A DNA stretch of 8,721 nucleotides from Propionibacterium sp. (GTDB lineage Bacteria > Actinomycetota > Actinomycetes > Propionibacteriales > Propionibacteriaceae). The stretch covers positions 1 to 8,721 of the forward strand of contig JAAYAO010000474.1 of the NCBI GenBank assembly GCA_012719335.1, read 5' to 3'. Positions 6,901 to 8,721 of the stretch are shown piece by piece (the first letter of the stretch is position 1; every line of letters begins with the position of its first letter). The notes under the pieces were generated by a model, which saw nothing but the letters and a program-made list of their open reading frames with translations, had not been told where the DNA came from and searched no databases. Both the position numbers and the translations under genes were made by a program.

Positions 6901-7474
6901 CTACTGGCCGGTCTGGTCGGAGGGCGACGATCTGGTGGTCGCCGATCCCGACGCACCCGACACCGAGATCGCCCGGTGGACCTTCCCGCGGCAGACCCGC
7001 GGCCGCCACCTGTGCCTGTCGGACTTCTTCCGCTCCCGGGAATTGATGGAGGCCAAGGGCCCCGACGTCCTGGCGATGCAACTGGTCACCATGGGCGCAT
7101 CGGTGTCGGAGAAGACTGCCGAACTGTTCGCGGCCAACTCCTACCGCGACTACATGGAGCTGCACGGCCTGTCGGTGCAACTCACCGAGGCGCTGGCCGA
7201 GTACTGGCACTCCCGGGTGCGCAGCGAACTGGGTCTGTCGGGCACCGACGCCGACGTCGAATCGATGATCCGCGACCAGGCGTACCGGGGCTCGCGGTAC
7301 TCCTTCGGGTACCCCGCCTGCCCCGACCTGGAATACCGCCGCACCCTGGTCGAACTGCTCGACCCGTCCCGGATCGGGGTGGAACTCAGCGAGGAGTTGC
7401 AGTTGCACCCCGAGGAATCGACCGACGCAATCGTGGTGCACCACCCCGAGGCCAAGTACTTCAACGCCCGGTAA
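3956..7474 (+). CDS. metH: Cobalamin-dependent methionine synthase
   Basis: This 1172-residue cytoplasmic enzyme transfers a methyl group from 5-methyltetrahydrofolate through cobalamin to homocysteine, giving methionine. All MetH modules are present. The homocysteine/zinc domain (about 20-325) starts at VVVADGAMGTMLQ and has ligands C239 (GLNCATGP), C305 and C306 (GGCCGTTPEH). The methyl-folate (pterin) domain (about 350-610) includes IGERTNANGS and D394 in DLCVDYVGRDG. A helical cap (about 640-725) precedes the cobalamin domain (about 735-880). In that domain H749 of DVHDIGKN is the lower cobalt ligand, and MSGLLVKS (793-800) lines the nucleotide tail. The C-terminal AdoMet reactivation domain (about 890-1172) has VYGYWPVWSEG, GYPACPD (1118-1124) and the ending HHPEAKYFNAR. 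ATG 3956 was chosen because it lies 6 nt past a -10 box; the frame is open upstream but crosses the divergent promoter. Length is normal and no key residue is missing. Confidence 0.98.
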   Translation: MTTQPVAPDQLTAVDRARALREALTSRVVVADGAMGTMLQNYDLDLDEFRGLEGCNEMLSLTRPDVIAEIHDAYFTAGADCVETNTFGTNLAALNEYGIADQLAELAEAAARIAREVADKHSTPERPRWVLGSVGPGTKLPTLGHVRFAQLRDAFAEQVTAMLAGGIDAVLIETSQDLLQTKAAVIGAQRARTAAGRTEVPIIAQVTVETTGTMLMGSEIGAALTTLESLGIDLIGLNCATGPAEMAEHLRHLARNARVGISCMPNAGLPELTPQGARYPLQAEELADALERYVDDFGLALVGGCCGTTPEHIRQLSERVGGRPLAARTPAPVASVSSLYHDVPLTQDTSYLSIGERTNANGSKAFREAMLAENWDDCVDIAREQTREGAHLIDLCVDYVGRDGAADMDELAFRLATSSTLPVVLDSTEPDVLQAGLERLAGRCVINSVNYEDGDGPESRFARIMPMVREHGAGVVALTIDEEGQARTADWKVRVAERLIADLTGNWGMRESDIIVDCLTFPIATGQEETRRDGIETIEAIRRIKAAHPEVHTTLGVSNVSFGLNPTARRVLNSVFLHECVEAGLTSAIVHTAKILPMNRIPDDQRQVALDLVYDRRADDYDPLTRFLEMFEGVTTADAKAERAAELAALPVAERLQRRIIDGEAKGLEDDLAEALTDKGALAIVNDDLLAGMKVVGELFGSGQMQLPFVLQSAEVMKQAVAYLEPHMEKTDTEGKGTIVLATVKGDVHDIGKNLVDIILTNNGYAVVNLGIKQPVSTIIEAAEEHNADAIGMSGLLVKSTVVMRDNLGELNERGLTKYPVLLGGAALTRAFVENDLQEMYGGDVRYARDAFEGLRLMEAVMAVKRGEPGAALPAPRTRRVRAVDRAEAETVELPARSDVAEDVDVPTPPFWGSRVVKGVKLNDVVGWLDERATFMGQWGLKGARDGVSYEELVETEGRPRLRMWLDRLHTESIAEMAVVYGYWPVWSEGDDLVVADPDAPDTEIARWTFPRQTRGRHLCLSDFFRSRELMEAKGPDVLAMQLVTMGASVSEKTAELFAANSYRDYMELHGLSVQLTEALAEYWHSRVRSELGLSGTDADVESMIRDQAYRGSRYSFGYPACPDLEYRRTLVELLDPSRIGVELSEELQLHPEESTDAIVVHHPEAKYFNAR

Positions 7475-7501
7475 CGGGCCGCGGTGTCGTGGACCGGCGT
7501 C

Positions 7502-7536
7502 GGTTGAGCAGGACGCGCAGTGTCCGTGTCGAAACC
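7502..7536 (+). repeat. Intergenic hairpin repeat, copy 3 (35 nt)
   Basis: The element begins GGTTGAGC (7502-7509) and ends GTGTCGAAACC (7526-7536). The stem is shorter than in the other copies: GGACGC (7511-7516), loop GCA, GTGTCC (7520-7525), six pairs including one G-T. It shares the left flank GGCGTC and the right flank AG with copy 2. It lies 27 bp after the metH stop and may act as its terminator, since no other strong hairpin is visible there. Its stem sequence is unrelated to that of copies 1 and 2. Confidence 0.75.
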
Positions 7537-7577
7537 AGCCGACCCGTCCACCGAAGCCGGGAGCGGAACTCGGGTGA

Positions 7578-7583
7578 CACAAT
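7578..7583 (+). promoter_or_regulatory. Candidate -10 box of the HAD gene
   Basis: CACAAT differs from the consensus TATAAT at two positions (first and third) and ends 7 nt before ATG 7591, the same geometry as the other three promoters in the window. It overlaps an alternative in-frame ATG at 7582. No Shine-Dalgarno sequence is present. Read-through from metH is an alternative source of expression. Confidence 0.4.
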
Positions 7584-7590
7584 GGCAGCC

Positions 7591-8262
7591 ATGACGAGGA
7601 CTCCGGCAGCAGTGTTGTGGGATTTCGACGGCACCCTGATCGACTCGGAGCCCTTGTGGCAACACACCCATGCCCGGGTGGCCGCCGAACTCGGTGGCAC
7701 CTGGACTCCCGAGATCGCGGCGGCGATGCACGGCACCTCGTGGCCGGTGGCGGCCCGGGTCCTGCTGGACGGGGTCGGCGGGGCACACCTGCCGATCGAG
7801 TACGCCATCGAGCGGTGGCTGCAGTACGTACCCGACGGGCTGCGCGCCGGCGTCGACTGGTTGCCCGGGGCCCGGGAACTGCTCACCGGAATGCGGGCCG
7901 CGGACGTCCCCTGCGCCCTGGTGTCGTCGTCCTTCCGGCCGATTCTGGACGCGGTCACCGACGACCTGCCGGCGGACACCTTCGCCACCGTGATCGCCGG
8001 CGACGACGTCACCCGGGGCAAACCCGACCCCGAGCCCTACCTGCTCGCCGCCGCACACCTCGATGTCGACCCGCGCGACTGCCTGGTGATCGAGGACTCC
8101 GGCGGCGGGTGTGACTCCGGCAACGCGGCCGGGGCGGTGGTACTGGCGGTGCCGTCGGAACACCCGGTGCCCGCGGCTCCCCGTCGCGTACAGTTGCCCG
8201 GTCTGGCGGATGTCTCGTGGCACGACGTGCTCACCACCATCGCACCGGCCTGGGAGGAGTGA
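7591..8262 (+). CDS. HAD-superfamily hydrolase, phosphatase-like
   Basis: This 223-residue cytoplasmic protein has all four motifs of haloacid dehalogenase-type phosphatases. Motif I is WDFDGTLIDSE with nucleophile D11 and general acid D13. Motif II is LVSSS (S112-S114). Motif III is GKPDPEPY with K144, and motif IV is VIEDS with E168-D169. The helical segment between motifs I and II (about 18-90) is a C1-type cap, as in beta-phosphoglucomutase and small sugar- or nucleotide-phosphate phosphatases. The substrate cannot be predicted. The loop after motif IV reads SGGGCDSGNAAG; it keeps the usual glycines but has an unusual Gly-Gly-Gly-Cys run. ATG 7591 is chosen from the -10 spacing; ATG 7582 would add three residues (MAA). 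It follows metH after a 116-bp gap and is followed by a lipoprotein gene 10 bp later, with which it probably forms an operon. Confidence 0.92.
   Translation: MTRTPAAVLWDFDGTLIDSEPLWQHTHARVAAELGGTWTPEIAAAMHGTSWPVAARVLLDGVGGAHLPIEYAIERWLQYVPDGLRAGVDWLPGARELLTGMRAADVPCALVSSSFRPILDAVTDDLPADTFATVIAGDDVTRGKPDPEPYLLAAAHLDVDPRDCLVIEDSGGGCDSGNAAGAVVLAVPSEHPVPAAPRRVQLPGLADVSWHDVLTTIAPAWEE
8252..8259 (+). promoter_or_regulatory. Ribosome binding site of the lipoprotein gene
   Basis: GGGAGGAG is the best Shine-Dalgarno match in the window and lies in the last codons of the HAD gene. The gap to ATG 8273 is 13 nt, somewhat long, but no nearer start codon exists in that frame. Confidence 0.6.
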
Positions 8263-8272
8263 TCGCACGCCG

Positions 8273-8721
8273 ATGAGAGTCAGGTTCGCAGCCCTCGCGG
8301 CGGCCGGAGCGCTGGCGATGAGCGCCTGCACCACCGAGCCGGCCCCACCCGAACCCACGCCCAGCGAGGAGCCCGGCGACTTCGTGGTGGCCACCACCGT
8401 GCCGGTGCGGAATACCGACCCGGTGGCCGCAACCGGCACCGCCGACCAGGACTATGTCGCCAACACCTTCCAGACCCTGATGAAGGTGCCGCCCGGCGCC
8501 CAGGTACTGAAACCCGACCTGGCCACCGATTGCGGTTTCTTCGACGGGGTGCAGATCTACACCTGCACCATCGACGCGGAAGCCCGCTTCGCCGACGGGG
8601 AACCCCTGACCGCCGACGACATCGCCTTCTCCATCGAACGATCCCGCTCGCTGCACCCGCTGGACGGGCCCGGATCCCTGTGGGGTTCGCTCGAGGAGAT
8701 CGAAGTGGTCGACCCGACCAC
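8273..8721 (+). CDS. ABC transporter substrate-binding lipoprotein (SBP_bac_5 type), 5' part
   Basis: The reading frame is open from ATG 8273 to the window edge (149 full codons visible, where complete members have about 500-600). The N terminus is a lipoprotein signal: a short basic start (MRVRF), a hydrophobic stretch and the lipobox-like MSAC with lipidated C19. A Pro/Glu-rich linker (about 22-36) then leads into the mature domain. The segment ARFADGEPLTADDIAFSIERSRS matches the signature of family 5 solute-binding proteins, which deliver peptides, nickel or other small solutes to ABC permeases outside the membrane. C87 and C98 flank this region and could form a disulfide. The start is supported by the signal peptide and the upstream GGGAGGAG. 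Ligand and partner permease genes are not visible. The gene lies 10 bp after the HAD stop. Confidence 0.9.
   Translation, partial: MRVRFAALAAAGALAMSACTTEPAPPEPTPSEEPGDFVVATTVPVRNTDPVAATGTADQDYVANTFQTLMKVPPGAQVLKPDLATDCGFFDGVQIYTCTIDAEARFADGEPLTADDIAFSIERSRSLHPLDGPGSLWGSLEEIEVVDPT

Overview
The window looks like chromosomal housekeeping DNA from a high-GC Gram-positive bacterium (Actinomycetota, possibly Propionibacteriaceae or a relative). The evidence is the strong G/C bias at third codon positions, a Corynebacterium-like long threonine synthase, an actinobacterial PAC2-family protein, and promoters that place a TANNNT-like -10 box 6-7 nt before the start codon. There is no tRNA, rRNA, CRISPR array, insertion sequence or phage gene.

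Layout from left to right: (1) the 3' end of aconitase (acnA), closed by a perfect 13-bp hairpin terminator. (2) A 244-bp intergenic region holding a half copy and a full copy of a short hairpin repeat, an inverted repeat and a candidate promoter. (3) rpe (ribulose-phosphate 3-epimerase) and thrC (threonine synthase), which overlap by one base. (4) A short convergent gap with a second, inverted copy of the hairpin repeat. (5) A PAC2-family gene on the minus strand, divergent from (6) metH, a full-length cobalamin-dependent methionine synthase. The 103 bp between these two holds two opposed promoters and two palindromic elements. (7) A third copy of the repeat, then a HAD-family phosphatase. 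(8) Ten bases further on, the 5' end of a lipoprotein that is the substrate-binding component of an ABC transporter, cut by the window edge.

The genes belong to separate pathways (TCA cycle, pentose phosphate, threonine and methionine synthesis) and do not form one system. Two pairs look cotranscribed: rpe-thrC and HAD-lipoprotein. thrC and metH both serve the aspartate family of amino acids: threonine synthase uses phosphohomoserine, and methionine synthase uses homocysteine.

The most notable non-coding signal is a family of intergenic elements bounded by GGTTGAGC and GTCGAAACC. The two 38-nt copies have different stem sequences but both keep perfect 9-bp pairing. Four genes also appear to be transcribed as leaderless mRNAs, and metH has a well-placed palindromic operator candidate. 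I found no convincing new multi-gene system.
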